A stretch of 64,000 bases of DNA from positions 2,790,001-2,854,000 of the forward strand of contig NZ_CP011310.1 of the NCBI RefSeq assembly GCF_001077815.2, written 5' to 3'. Shown piece by piece: positions 8,895-18,928 of this stretch; positions within the stretch are counted from its first letter, which is position 1; each line of letters begins with the position of its first letter. The position numbers and the translations under genes are program-made. This DNA comes from Aurantiacibacter atlanticus. Lineage in GTDB: Bacteria; Pseudomonadota; Alphaproteobacteria; Sphingomonadales; Sphingomonadaceae. The notes beneath the pieces are model-generated. The model was not told where the DNA came from. It ran no database searches and was given only the letters and a program-made list of their open reading frames with translations.

Positions 8895-11081
8895 ATGGCC
8901 AGTAACCCCGAAAACCCAGCCTATACCGCCGCCAATGATGGCGCGGGGGCCAGCGTTCGCCAGGCCGAAAACGCCTATTTCAACCGTGAATTATCATGGC
9001 TGGCATTCAACCACCGCGTGCTCGAAGAAGCCAATAACACCGCCTATCCATTGCTTGAGCGGCTGCGCTTCCTGTCAATTTCCGGCAGCAATCTTGATGA
9101 ATTCATGATGATCCGCGTGGCGGGCCTAGCCGGACAGGTGCGCAGCGGCGTTACGGAAATCTCGATCGACGGACGCACACCGCGCCAGCAACTCGCTGCG
9201 ATCAATGCGCGGCTGCATGAACTGGAGGCCAAGCAGCAGCAGGCCCTGCGCACGCTCCGTCCTCTACTGGAAGCAGAAGGCATCCATATCGCTGGCGAGG
9301 ACCGGATCAGCGAAGCGGCGGAGGGCTGGTTGCGGCAATATTTTCTTGATCACATCATGCCGGTCATCACTCCGCAGGCCCTCGATCCGGCGCATCCCTT
9401 CCCCTTTGTCGCCAATGGCGGCATCGGCGCGCTTTTCAACCTGACTCGCGAAAGCGATGGCAGCAAGCTGCTGGAAATGGTGCTGATCCCAGCGGCACTG
9501 CCCCGCTTCATCCGCATCCCTGCCGAAGTGCTGGGAGAAGAAGCGATCTATGTCGCGATAGAACGGCTTGTCTGCCGTTATGCCAAGCTGATCTTTCCCG
9601 GCTTTTCGATATTGGGTGATGGTGTTTTCCGCGTTCTGCGTGACAGCGATATCGAAATCGAGGAAGAGGCAGAGGATCTGGTCCGCCTGTTCCGCAGCGC
9701 GATCCAGCGCCGCCGTCGCGGACAGGTCATCACACTGGAGATCGACGAAAGCTTCGATCCCGAGGCCGAGATATTGTTGCGCGACAAGCTGGGGCTAAGC
9801 CAGGCCTTTGTCACCACAACTGAAGGCATGCTGGGCATTTCCGGGCTTGCCGAAGTGGTCGAGGAGGACCGCCCGGAACTCAAATTCGTTCCTTATAACC
9901 CGCGCTACCCCGAAAGGGTGCTGGAACATGATGGCGATGCTTTTGCCGCGATTGGCGGCAAGGACATCATCATTCACCATCCTTATGAAAGTTTCGAAGT
10001 GGTGGTCGATTTCCTGCGCCAGGCGGCTGCCGATCCCAAGGTCGTTTCCATCAAGCAGGCGCTTTATCGTGCAGGCAGCCAGCCCACCGTTATCAACGCG
10101 TTGATAGCTGCGGCAGAGGCGGGTAAATCGGTAACGGCAGTGGTCGAATTGAAAGCCCGCTTCGACGAAGAGCAGAACCTCAAATGGGCGGGCGAACTGG
10201 AACGCGCCGGCGTGCAGGTGATCTACGGTTTCATTGACATGAAAACTCACGCCAAAATCAGCATGGTCGTGCGCAATGAAGATGGCGGCATCCGTACCTA
10301 CTGCCATTTCGGCACCGGGAATTATCATCCGGCGACGGCGAAAATCTACACCGACCTTTCCTATTTCACCGCAGATCCATCATTGGGCCGCGATGCTGCA
10401 AGATTGTTCAACTTCATCACCGGCTATATCGAACCGCAGGAGCTGGAACAGATCGCGATAAGTCCGCTGTCGCTTTACGAGCGAATCGTGGAAGATATCG
10501 ACTGCGAAATTGAACTGGCGCGTCAGGGGCGCCCAGCAACGATCTGGGCAAAGGTCAATTCAATCACCGACCCCGGCATTATCGACAAGCTTTACGAAGC
10601 AAGCCAGGCCGGGGTCGAAATCATGCTGGTGGTGCGCGGCATCTGCTGCCTGCGTCCCGGCGTGCCCGGCCTGTCAGACAATATCACGGTAAAATCCATT
10701 ATCGGCCGTTTCCTCGAACACAGTCGCATCTATGCCTTTGGCAATGGGGAACCCATGCCCAACAACCGGGCAAAGGTTTATATTTCCAGTGCGGACCTGA
10801 TGGAGCGCAATCTGCGTAGGCGAGTGGAAACGCTGGTGCCGATCACCAATCCGACCGTTCATGATCAGGTGCTGGACCAGGTATTGCTCGCCAATCTTAT
10901 CGACACGCAGCAAAGTTGGTTGCTCGATGGTGAGACGGGGGATTATCACCGGGTCGAAAGTGACGGTGACGGGTTCAACTGTCACGAATACTTCATGACC
11001 AACCCATCGCTCAGCGGGCGCGGAGAGGCGCTGAAGGAAAGCGGCGTGCCCAAGCTTACATTGCGCAAGGGAACATCGTGA
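8895..11081 (+). CDS. ppk1: Polyphosphate kinase 1
   Basis: 728 residues. It makes inorganic polyphosphate reversibly from ATP. The N domain begins at YFNRELSWLAFN (about residue 33). The catalytic phosphohistidine is H471 in YCHFGTGNYH, matching the E. coli H435 region. The C-terminal domain contains AKVYISSADLMERNLRRRVE (about 636-655), typical of PPK1. The TGA overlaps the GTG start of ppx by four bases, coupling synthesis with degradation. The 68-base upstream spacer contains a GGTCA-AATG-TGACC inverted repeat (8830-8843) of unknown role. Confidence 0.95.
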   Translation: MASNPENPAYTAANDGAGASVRQAENAYFNRELSWLAFNHRVLEEANNTAYPLLERLRFLSISGSNLDEFMMIRVAGLAGQVRSGVTEISIDGRTPRQQLAAINARLHELEAKQQQALRTLRPLLEAEGIHIAGEDRISEAAEGWLRQYFLDHIMPVITPQALDPAHPFPFVANGGIGALFNLTRESDGSKLLEMVLIPAALPRFIRIPAEVLGEEAIYVAIERLVCRYAKLIFPGFSILGDGVFRVLRDSDIEIEEEAEDLVRLFRSAIQRRRRGQVITLEIDESFDPEAEILLRDKLGLSQAFVTTTEGMLGISGLAEVVEEDRPELKFVPYNPRYPERVLEHDGDAFAAIGGKDIIIHHPYESFEVVVDFLRQAAADPKVVSIKQALYRAGSQPTVINALIAAAEAGKSVTAVVELKARFDEEQNLKWAGELERAGVQVIYGFIDMKTHAKISMVVRNEDGGIRTYCHFGTGNYHPATAKIYTDLSYFTADPSLGRDAARLFNFITGYIEPQELEQIAISPLSLYERIVEDIDCEIELARQGRPATIWAKVNSITDPGIIDKLYEASQAGVEIMLVVRGICCLRPGVPGLSDNITVKSIIGRFLEHSRIYAFGNGEPMPNNRAKVYISSADLMERNLRRRVETLVPITNPTVHDQVLDQVLLANLIDTQQSWLLDGETGDYHRVESDGDGFNCHEYFMTNPSLSGRGEALKESGVPKLTLRKGTS

Positions 11082-12574
11082 CGGCGACAGCGGCAAAGCG
11101 CAACGGGCTGAAACTAGAAGTGCCCGACCGGGCAGTTATCGATATCGGTTCCAACACTGTGCGTATGGTCGTGTATTCCGGTCCGCGCCGCGCGCCCAAC
11201 GTCTGGCTCAACGAAAAAGTGACTGCGCGGCTGGGCCGTGACCTCGCCACATCTGGCAGGATCCCGCGGGCGGCAGAACAATTGGCGCTTGGAGGACTGG
11301 CGCGTTTTGCCGCCATCCTCGCCGATCTTGGCGTAGATGATGTCGCCACGGTGGCGACTGCTGCCGCGCGCGATGCCGGCAATGGCAGCCAGTTCATCAA
11401 GAAAGTGCGGGCATTGGGATTTGAACCGCGGGTCCTCACCGGCGTGGAAGAGGCCAACACGGCAGCATCTGGCGTTATTGGCGCATTTCCCGGAGCCAGC
11501 GGCACCGTGGCCGACCTTGGCGGGGGCAGCCTTGAACTGGCCGGCATTGAAAAGGGACATTGCGTTGAAGCAATCAGTCTGCCGCTTGGAACATTGCGCT
11601 TGCCCGCCTTGCACGATGGTGGCCCGGCAGGCTTTCGCAAGAATGTGAAGGCTGAATTGGCGAAGGCCAGCTGGGCGCAGACGCAAGATGGGCCGCTCTA
11701 TCTTGTCGGCGGCACATGGCGGGCCCTCGCCGCCTATGTCATGCACAAGGCAAAATATCCGCTGGGCGATCCGCAGGCTTTCCGTATCCCGCCGGACGAG
11801 GCCGAAAAGATCGCGCGCAAGCTTGCCAAGGTCGATCCGGCCAGGCTCACCGCGATTCCGGGCATTTCTTCCAGCCGCGCCGCTGGCCTGCCCGATGCGG
11901 CAGCCATGTTGCGGGTGATCCTGAAAGAATTATCGCCAGATGCACTGGTGATATCCGCATGGGGCCTGCGCGAGGGATTGCTTTTCAACCGGCTAAGCGA
12001 AGTTGCGCGAGAGCAGGACCCCTTGCTCACCGCGGTGACCCACTTTGCAACTCCACGCGGTGCGGACATCACCAGTGCTACGCTGATGGCCGCCTGGACG
12101 GCCGAAGCTGTCGATGGCCGCAATCGCGGCAGTGAGCGTATCCGGCTGGCGGCGACATTGCTGTCGCAGGCGGCAGCGCGGATCGAACCCAATATGCGCA
12201 TATCGCACTCCACCGACTGGGCGTTGGAAAAGCGCTGGGTCGGTCTCGATCACACGGGCCGTGCGATGATTGCACAATGCCTGCGGGCTAGTTGTCGCGA
12301 ACCTGCTATCACGGAAGAACTTGCTGTATTGGGGAGCGAGGAACAATTGCATCGCGCCTCCGCCTGGGGGCTGGCCATCCGGCTTGGCCGCAAGATCGGT
12401 GCAGGCACGCGCATTTCGCTCAAGAGCAGCGCACTGCGTCGCCAGGGCAACACGCTTGTCCTGCGGTTTGAAGAAAGCCGCGCCTATCTGATGGCCAATT
12501 CAGTAGAGGCGGAGCTGGCAAGGCTGGCCGATTGGCTCGGCCTCGATCACGACATGGCTGTGGGCGGCGTGTAG
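11078..12574 (+). CDS. ppx: Exopolyphosphatase (Ppx/GppA family)
   Basis: 498 residues from a GTG start overlapping ppk1. It releases orthophosphate from polyphosphate ends; the family also hydrolyses pppGpp. The ASKHA ATPase motifs are visible: AVIDIGSNTVRMVVYSG (about 19-35) and VADLGGGSLELAGI (about 147-160). The C-terminal half (about 310-498) is the helical region of long Ppx proteins. Pairing with ppk1 favours polyphosphate over a dedicated GppA role. Confidence 0.92.
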   Translation: MTATAAKRNGLKLEVPDRAVIDIGSNTVRMVVYSGPRRAPNVWLNEKVTARLGRDLATSGRIPRAAEQLALGGLARFAAILADLGVDDVATVATAAARDAGNGSQFIKKVRALGFEPRVLTGVEEANTAASGVIGAFPGASGTVADLGGGSLELAGIEKGHCVEAISLPLGTLRLPALHDGGPAGFRKNVKAELAKASWAQTQDGPLYLVGGTWRALAAYVMHKAKYPLGDPQAFRIPPDEAEKIARKLAKVDPARLTAIPGISSSRAAGLPDAAAMLRVILKELSPDALVISAWGLREGLLFNRLSEVAREQDPLLTAVTHFATPRGADITSATLMAAWTAEAVDGRNRGSERIRLAATLLSQAAARIEPNMRISHSTDWALEKRWVGLDHTGRAMIAQCLRASCREPAITEELAVLGSEEQLHRASAWGLAIRLGRKIGAGTRISLKSSALRRQGNTLVLRFEESRAYLMANSVEAELARLADWLGLDHDMAVGGV

Positions 12575-12669
12575 AAGGCGGCCCGCGCCTTCCCTCTTTT
12601 GATCTTGGTCAATGCGTGACGTGGCGATTGCGGTAAGCTGATCAGATTGGCACGCAGGGGAAAGACGAA

Positions 12670-12993
12670 ATGCAGGAAACCGCTCCGTATAAGATGCAGT
12701 TGGAAGGCACTCTTGCAGAACTTGAAACCCGCCTCAGGCGTCTTCAGCGCGATCTTGATGAACCGCATGATCCTGATTCCAGTGAACGCGCAGTGCAAAT
12801 GGAAGATGATGACAGCCTAGAAGAACAGGCACGACTCGTAACCCGCGAAATTGCTTCTGTCCGGCGTGCGCTGGATCGCATAGCTGCAGACGAATATGGA
12901 TATTGCGTCCAGTGTGGGGAAATGATCTCGGAAGGACGGCTTGCCGCCCGTCCCGAAGCCGCGCTGTGTATTGCCTGCGCCGAAAAAGGCTAG
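12670..12993 (+). CDS. TraR/DksA-family zinc-finger protein (short form)
   Basis: 107 residues with an acidic, coiled-coil-forming middle (about 10-75) and a four-cysteine zinc site C79-V-Q-C82 ... C100-I-A-C103. This is the short DksA/TraR arrangement; the coiled coil is shorter than in E. coli DksA (151 aa). Members bind RNA polymerase in the secondary channel or act as zinc-bound regulators; I cannot tell which here. GGGGAAAG precedes the ATG. It stands alone, convergent with the receptor gene 16 bases away. Confidence 0.8.
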   Translation: MQETAPYKMQLEGTLAELETRLRRLQRDLDEPHDPDSSERAVQMEDDDSLEEQARLVTREIASVRRALDRIAADEYGYCVQCGEMISEGRLAARPEAALCIACAEKG

Positions 12994-13009
12994 TCCGACA
13001 CGGTCGCCA

Positions 13010-15022
13010 TCAATAGCCCCAGCGCAGCCCCAGCCACATCGTGCGCGGCGCGCCCAGATCCATTGAGCCGCCCTGATTGCGGGTGATGATCATCTCATCC
13101 GCAAGGTTTTCTATCCGGCCCACGACCGACAGACGCGCGGCGACTGGAATGGAGGCGTATAGATCCAGCGCTGTGGCCGCCGGAAGGACATCGTTCTCCT
13201 GATCGCCCTCAAATTGCTTGCCCACATGGCGCAGGGTGGCCGACACCTGTCCGCCTTGCATAAAGGCATAGGAGCCGGTGATACTTGCGGCGACGGATGG
13301 AGTTTGCGGCGGACGATTGCCATCAAGACCAGCCGCAAATTCACTGCCAACCACCTCTGCATCGGTCAGAACCAGTGTGGCGAAAAGGTTGAACGGGCCG
13401 CGTTCTGCTTCGGCTGACAGTTCGACGCCCGTAGCCGAAATGGCATCGAGATTGCGGCGTTGGCGCAGATTGGGGACCAGCATCACATTGGCGATGGCAC
13501 CGTCCACCTCATTATCGAAATAGGCGGCCGTCAGCGTGACGCCGTCCACCGGCTTGAGATCGAAACCGGCTTCCCACCCCTCCAGCCGTTCAGGCGCGAG
13601 TTCTGCATTAGCCTGTGTCACCACCGGAAAGACCACAAATGGCCGATAAAGCTCGTTGAGCGTTGGCAGGCGAAAGCCCGAATATACGGCGGCACGCAAC
13701 TTCAACGCCGCACTCGCTTCTACAAGCGCGCCGGCCCGCCAGGTGACTTCCCAGCCTGTTTCGTCGGAATAGCTATCATCCCGCACGACTGCGCCATCCG
13801 CAGCGGTTGCGCGATAATATCCGCCGGTAATGGCATAGCGGTCCGCGCGCACACCGCCTGTCAGGGTCAGCATGTCTGACTGCCAGTCATTCTCCGCAAA
13901 CACGCCCAGATCGCTGGTTGCCCCGCCGGCAGAGCGGTTTTCGGTGAGATTGCCCGAAAATGCGGAATAGGCATCTTCAAAAAGATCGCCTTCATTGCGG
14001 CGGTAATCGGCACCAACGCGCAATGTGTGGCCACCACCTACTGGCGGACGAATTTCAATCTTGCCGCCCAGCCCGCTTGATGGCGTTTCCTTTTGATCGA
14101 GCACGCGCACAAAGCGGGATGAGGAGATCACGACATTGGTGAAGTCGCGCCACTGACCATAGACGAGCGCATCGAATTGCCACGGCCCGCGGCTGACAGC
14201 GCGCAGGGAAATATCCTGACCTTCCGAGGAATTGTCCGCCCCGTAAAAGCGCAGCGTGCGTTCATCCTCAAACGCCAGTACCTGCGCCTGCAATTCGATC
14301 ACATCGCCAAGTTTCTGGACAAGCCGCCCTCCAAGCGACCATGCATCATAGCTAGCGCGCGCAGTGGCTGGCACCCGGCTATCTTCAGGGGTGGTATGAA
14401 ATCCGGAGCCGCGCTCCCACCTTCCGTGCAGCACGGCAAAGCCGTCGCCCAATTCGGGCGCGATACTGGCGGATAGTTCAGTTGCACCGCGATGGTTTGC
14501 GAGCGTGCTGGCGTTCACCAGGCCAAGCGTAGCTGCGTCGGCGCTGGTCAGTTCCACCTTCCCCGCCAGTGCGCCAGCGCCGAACGGGCCGGAGCCGCCG
14601 CCACGCGTCACACGGATACTGCCCAGCCGTTCGGGCGCAATCGAGCTGAAGGGAATATAGCCAAAAAAGGGATCGGCCACCGGCACCCCATCGAGCAGGA
14701 TAAGCGCGCGACTGGTCGCGTTTCCGCCAAGCGCGCGCAAGGTCGCGCCCTGCGCGCTGGGGTTGGCGGAGCGACTGTCCGACCGCCTGAATTGCTGAAA
14801 CCCGGCAATGTTTCCCAACACGTCTTCCAATCGGCCCGATGCACTTGCCACGATCTGCTCACGATCAAGCTTCACGGTGGAATAGGCAGGCGCAGCAGGC
14901 GTTTCGGCAAGCCCTTCACCAAGAACCGTAATAACATTGGATTCCTGTGCATTTTCATCCTGGGCGAAAACAGGGGTCGCATATATGCAAAGGGCAGCGC
15001 CAATGCGCAGCAGGGTCTTCAT
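13010..15022 (-). CDS. TonB-dependent outer-membrane receptor
   Basis: 670 residues. A Sec signal ends at VFA-Q (about residue 20). A plug domain spans about 40-155 (QFRRSDSRSANPSAQG and ALILLDGVPVADP), then a beta-barrel ends in LGLRWGY with an aromatic near the C-terminus. Such receptors import siderophores, cobalamin or other ligands with TonB energy. The plug resembles small BtuB/FepA-like receptors, but the substrate cannot be read from sequence. The start at 15022 gives a proper signal peptide; longer frames upstream have none. A TonB-like gene lies at 37153. Confidence 0.85.
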   Translation of the reverse strand: MKTLLRIGAALCIYATPVFAQDENAQESNVITVLGEGLAETPAAPAYSTVKLDREQIVASASGRLEDVLGNIAGFQQFRRSDSRSANPSAQGATLRALGGNATSRALILLDGVPVADPFFGYIPFSSIAPERLGSIRVTRGGGSGPFGAGALAGKVELTSADAATLGLVNASTLANHRGATELSASIAPELGDGFAVLHGRWERGSGFHTTPEDSRVPATARASYDAWSLGGRLVQKLGDVIELQAQVLAFEDERTLRFYGADNSSEGQDISLRAVSRGPWQFDALVYGQWRDFTNVVISSSRFVRVLDQKETPSSGLGGKIEIRPPVGGGHTLRVGADYRRNEGDLFEDAYSAFSGNLTENRSAGGATSDLGVFAENDWQSDMLTLTGGVRADRYAITGGYYRATAADGAVVRDDSYSDETGWEVTWRAGALVEASAALKLRAAVYSGFRLPTLNELYRPFVVFPVVTQANAELAPERLEGWEAGFDLKPVDGVTLTAAYFDNEVDGAIANVMLVPNLRQRRNLDAISATGVELSAEAERGPFNLFATLVLTDAEVVGSEFAAGLDGNRPPQTPSVAASITGSYAFMQGGQVSATLRHVGKQFEGDQENDVLPAATALDLYASIPVAARLSVVGRIENLADEMIITRNQGGSMDLGAPRTMWLGLRWGY

Positions 15023-15226
15023 AGTAATCACATTCCAAGCAGATAATGGCCTGCGCCCCAATAACGGGTGCATGAGGCATCGTCGCCATGTCTGTGGCAC
15101 AAAACTGCGGAGCATGCAGGCCTTCGCATGAACCGTTGGATAAAATACACTGCGACCAAGACAAACGTGCCAATTTTCCTTAACTTCCGGCCCAAGGGGC
15201 GCAAAATAAACCAAGGGAGAATGGGA

Positions 15227-15664
15227 ATGAGGAACTGGATTATCTGCGCGGCTAGCTTTGCAATGCTCTCAGCCTGTGCTGAGGAAGCTGAAGAGCCGGT
15301 GATGGAAGAGCCTGTTGAAGACGCGGTGCTCACCGATATGAATGGCGAGACGATGGAAGGCTATCTCGGCACGTGGACGGTGCAATATCCCGATGGCGCG
15401 GAAGGCATGACGACGAACAATCCCGATGGCACTTATGACTATGTTCTGCCCGATGGCACGGAAGCCAGCGGCACCTGGGAATTCGGCGCAGCAGAATCCT
15501 GCTGGGACGCCGATGGCGACGGCGAAGGCACAGGCGCATGTTATACCGTGAGTGCCGGAGATGAAAATGGCACCCGCGTGCTGACCATGGCAGACGGCAC
15601 CCAGATTAAGGTTACCCCTGTCAGCGATGCGGCGGATGACGAGACTGCTGCAGCGGTCGAATAA
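15227..15664 (+). CDS. Small acidic lipoprotein, unknown function
   Basis: 145 residues. The signal peptide carries the lipobox LSAC (cysteine about residue 16), followed by a strongly acidic stretch of Glu-rich repeats. The rest holds short PDG-containing beta-like motifs (YPDGAEG, NPDGTYDYVLPDG) and a pair of Cys (in ESCWDAD and GACYTV) that could form a disulfide. AAGGGAG at 15213-15219 sets the start at 15227 rather than the ATG at 15221. It diverges from the receptor gene and is closed by the terminator at 15691. No family recognised. Confidence 0.7.
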   Translation: MRNWIICAASFAMLSACAEEAEEPVMEEPVEDAVLTDMNGETMEGYLGTWTVQYPDGAEGMTTNNPDGTYDYVLPDGTEASGTWEFGAAESCWDADGDGEGTGACYTVSAGDENGTRVLTMADGTQIKVTPVSDAADDETAAAVE

Positions 15665-15690
15665 CCCCGCACAAACCTAATGGCTAAAAA

Positions 15691-15722
15691 GGGGGCGCTC
15701 CCATGCAGGAGCGCCCCCTTTT
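15691..15722 (+). terminator. Rho-independent bidirectional terminator
   Basis: An 11-bp perfect stem, GGGGGCGCTCC (15691-15701) with GGAGCGCCCCC (15708-15718), has a 6-base loop and is followed by TTTT. It is preceded by AAAAA, so it also works leftward. It ends the lipoprotein gene and the leftward gene at 15743-16624. Confidence 0.92.
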
Positions 15723-15742
15723 CATTCGCTCATCCGGCCTAC

Positions 15743-16624
15743 CTATCCGCAGCCATTGATATAGACCCGCTCATCCAGCATCGTGATGCGCGCAATATCG
15801 CCATTATCCATGCGATACTCGCGAACATCGAGCCCAGTCCCGATAGATTCATAATCATTGCCCCAGCGTGCTTCCAATTCGGCAAGGCTTGGAGGATCTA
15901 CACGCGTGAAATCGCTGCATGCAAGACTTGCTGGCTGCACCGGCGCTTCTCTCCCGCTATCATCCTGCATCTGTGCTGCCGTCTCTGGAGTTACGGCGAG
16001 ATCATCAAGGAAGCTGGCTGACAAGCCCTCGTTCGGCCCCTCAGCATCATCGGAAAGCTGCGGGGCCAGTGGCGGCGTCGTCGAGATTGCCGGTGCGGGC
16101 GCGGCAGATTGCGTATTGTCCGCCGCGACATAATCACCCTCGGTTACGGCATCGTCGCGGTCATAGATGCGCGTCGCGTCAAACGGGCCCAGCGGTGTCC
16201 CCGCCCTCACGCGCACCAGCGGATACGGCGCAAACAGCGTGCCGACATAGACGAGTTCGGCTTGGCTCACACTTTTGGGACGAATGTGGAAGACATCGGG
16301 CACCGCGCCGGGCCGCGGGTCTTCGAAATGCAGTTCCACGCCATCGGCCAGTTCGCGCACGGTCATTGCCTCAATCGTTTCGGAACCGGACATCGCGGTA
16401 AAAACCACACCATTGCTGCGGAAACTGGCGGGCCGGTTCCAAGAAGTGCGCCAGCCACCGTCATCGCCGCGTTCAATATCAAATGTGAAAATCGTGGCAT
16501 TATGGATGCGCAAGGCCCAGCTGCCTTCAACATTCTGAAGCGCCGGTTCTGCTGTTGTTTGAGCGAATGCGGCATGCGGCAGAGCCATCAGCGCGGCGAG
16601 AATTATCAGGATACGTGCTATCAT
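15743..16624 (-). CDS. Secreted hypothetical protein
   Basis: 293 residues. A clear signal peptide (about 1-21, ending HAAFA-Q) leads a beta-rich region (about 30-155) with GSWALRI, resembling lipocalin-like or DUF-type secreted proteins. A Pro/Ala linker follows, then a C-terminal segment (about 235-293) with Cys residues in ACSDF and INGCG that may pair. I do not recognise the family. The start at 16624 makes the signal peptide N-terminal; ATG 16654 and TTG 16660 are in-frame alternatives. It is divergent from folD. Confidence 0.6.
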   Translation of the reverse strand: MIARILIILAALMALPHAAFAQTTAEPALQNVEGSWALRIHNATIFTFDIERGDDGGWRTSWNRPASFRSNGVVFTAMSGSETIEAMTVRELADGVELHFEDPRPGAVPDVFHIRPKSVSQAELVYVGTLFAPYPLVRVRAGTPLGPFDATRIYDRDDAVTEGDYVAADNTQSAAPAPAISTTPPLAPQLSDDAEGPNEGLSASFLDDLAVTPETAAQMQDDSGREAPVQPASLACSDFTRVDPPSLAELEARWGNDYESIGTGLDVREYRMDNGDIARITMLDERVYINGCG

Positions 16625-16743
16625 GCGGTCATCATGGCGCAGCACGCGCGTCATAGGCAAGCAAAAGAGCCTCTCAGGCGTTGCGCATGGCGGCTGAATG
16701 GATCAAGGACACAGCGTGCCCGCCACCACTTTTGAAAGCAAGC

Positions 16744-17682
16744 ATGGCTGAGATTATCGATGGACGCGCCATAGCGCGCAAGCTGGATGAACAGACGAAG
16801 GCACAGGTGACCGAACTGATCGCGTCGGGCCATAACGCACCTGGTCTTTCGGTCATTCTGGTAGGACAGGATCCGGCCAGCGAAATCTATGTCCGGCGCA
16901 AGATCGAGGCATGTGAACGGGTCGGCATCATTTCGAGCGAACACCGCCTGCCCGACACCACTACGCAGGATGCGTTGCTGACACTGATCGCACGGCTCAA
17001 CGCCGATCCCGAAATCCACGGCATATTGTGTCAGGTGCCGCTGCCCGAACATATCGATTCGCGATTGGTGCTGGGCTCCATTGCGCCGGGTAAGGACGTG
17101 GACGGCTTTCATCCCGTAAACGTGGGGCGGCTGTCCACCGGAACCGGCGGTATCGTGCCCTGTACGCCATTGGGCATTATGATGCTGATCACTTCGGTCA
17201 TAGACGATCTTACCGGCAAGGATGTGGTTGTGATCGGCAAATCCAATATCGTTGGCAAGCCGGTTGCAAATCTGCTGCTCGATGCGGAAGCAACTGTCAC
17301 TGTCACCCATATTCATACGCACGGATTGGCTGAAATCTGCCGCCAGGCCGATGTCATCGTCGCCGCCGCGGGCGCACCTGAACTGGTGCGCGGACACTGG
17401 GTAAAGGATGGCGCAGTGTTGATCGATGTCGGCATCACTCGCATCGAAGGTGAAAATGGCAAGACCCGGCTGGTTGGGGATATCGCCTTTGACGAGGTGC
17501 AGCACGCCCGCGCCGTGACCCCCGTGCCCGGAGGGGTCGGCCCGATGACCATTGCCTGCCTGTTGTCCAACACTGTCAAGGCGGCGCGTGCAGTGGCAGG
17601 GCTGAATCAGGGTAACGGCAGCGATTATGCCGATTTGCCATCCCGCACTATCTTCACCGGATCTGGATCGATACCAAATTAG
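16744..17682 (+). CDS. folD: Bifunctional methylenetetrahydrofolate dehydrogenase/cyclohydrolase FolD
   Basis: 312 residues. It interconverts 5,10-methylene-, methenyl- and 10-formyl-tetrahydrofolate in one-carbon metabolism. Substrate-side motif YVRRK contains the catalytic Lys (K53). CQVPLPEHID and GKDVDGFHPVN follow, then the Rossmann motif VVIGKSNIVGKP and the C-terminal signature PGGVGPMT. The start at 16744 matches the family N-terminus (AEIIDGRAIA). Slightly longer than the usual 285-300 residues because of its C-terminal tail. Confidence 0.95.
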   Translation: MAEIIDGRAIARKLDEQTKAQVTELIASGHNAPGLSVILVGQDPASEIYVRRKIEACERVGIISSEHRLPDTTTQDALLTLIARLNADPEIHGILCQVPLPEHIDSRLVLGSIAPGKDVDGFHPVNVGRLSTGTGGIVPCTPLGIMMLITSVIDDLTGKDVVVIGKSNIVGKPVANLLLDAEATVTVTHIHTHGLAEICRQADVIVAAAGAPELVRGHWVKDGAVLIDVGITRIEGENGKTRLVGDIAFDEVQHARAVTPVPGGVGPMTIACLLSNTVKAARAVAGLNQGNGSDYADLPSRTIFTGSGSIPN

Positions 17683-17694
17683 GCGCAGACCATT

Positions 17695-18917
17695 GTGATC
17701 AAGAGCCAGCCCTCATCGGAAATCGACGTTTTTATTGTCGGAACGGGGTCTCTGGTATCTCGATGGCTGGCCATCTGGGCATGATGTGCCCAGAGATAGA
17801 TTATATGGTGCTCGAACGGCGCGACCGCATTGGCGGGACATGAGATCTGTTCCGTTATCCCGGCGTGCGATCCGATTCCGACATGCACACTCTCGGTTTC
17901 GATTTTGAACCGTGGAAGCATGAAGATGCGATCGCCGATGGACATGCAATCCTCGATTATCTCAACCGCATCGTTGAAGAACGCAGAATCAGCGAAAACA
18001 TGCATTTCGGCTTCGAAGTCGTCAGCGCAGACTGGGGTTCGTCCAGAGCCCGCTGGATTGTAACGGCGCGCGGCGAGGACGGAACCAGCGCGATAATCGC
18101 GGCCCGCTGGCTCTATTTTGCCATTGGCTATTACGATGACGACAATCCATACGATGCCGGTCTTCCCGGCCTTGTCCGCTTTGGCGGGCAAACCGTGCAC
18201 CCGCGATTCTGGCCTGAATATCTCGATTGTCAGGGCAAGGATGTGGTGGTCATCGGATCGGGCGCGACCGCCATGACCATTCTGCCCGCGATGGCTGACA
18301 CCGCCAGCAGCGTCACCATGTTGCAACGCACGCCAAGCTGGATGGCGCCGGGGCCACGCCGCGACACATGGGGCAAGCGATTTGAACGCTGGTTTTCCGA
18401 AAAACTCGCCTATTGGCTTACGCGGCAGAAGAACATCGCGCTGCGCAGCTACTTCTTTGGCCTGTCGCGTCGCAAGCCACGTGTGCTGGCAGAAAAGCTG
18501 CGCGGATTGCAGCGCGGGGCGCTAGGCAAAAGTTACGAGCCTCGCCATTTCGAGCCGCCCTATAATCCATGGCAGCAGCGCCTGTGCTTGATGCCGGATG
18601 GCAATCTGTTTACAGCCATGCGCCGGGGCAGTGCGCATATTGTGACCGACCGTATCGCTGGCTTTGATGACGGCGGGGTGAAGCTGCAATCGGGCGATTA
18701 CACCTCAGGCTATCTCGAACGCGCCAAGCACCTGATGCCCAAAGTTGCCGCTGAGCGGCCTTGGACGCTGCGCCACAATTACCGAGAGGACAAGCGCGAT
18801 TTCCGACAGCCGCCTGTTGCCGATGGAGTATTGCGTTTTGTTCATGCGCCTGCACAGACCGACATATCCTGCGAGCAGGATGTTGCCGGGAACACCCAAG
18901 CCATCGCCGCCGAATGA
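17695..18917 (+). pseudogene. Decayed class B flavin monooxygenase (BVMO/FMO type)
   Basis: A GTG at 17695 starts an FAD-binding motif (DVFIVGTG) that loses frame at about 17746-17752. The continuing frame (SGISMAGHLG...) is one base off and carries a TGA at 17841-17843 exactly where the conserved GGTW tryptophan (TGG) belongs (IGGT-stop-DLFRYPG). Downstream are the FxGxxxHxxxWP fingerprint (FGGQTVHPRFWP) and the NADPH motif VVVIGSGATA. Near 18690-18710 the text jumps from KLQSG to DYTSGYLERA, skipping roughly 100 residues normally present before PWTLR. Three independent lesions make it non-functional. Intact homologues oxidise ketones or other nucleophiles with NADPH and O2. Confidence 0.85.
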
Positions 18918-18928
18918 GGTTTCGCTGA

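Noticed and set aside
15023..15226. Possible cobalamin riboswitch ahead of the TonB-dependent receptor
   Set aside because: A GCCACAG string is present in the leader, but the B12 box and the other conserved core segments are missing.
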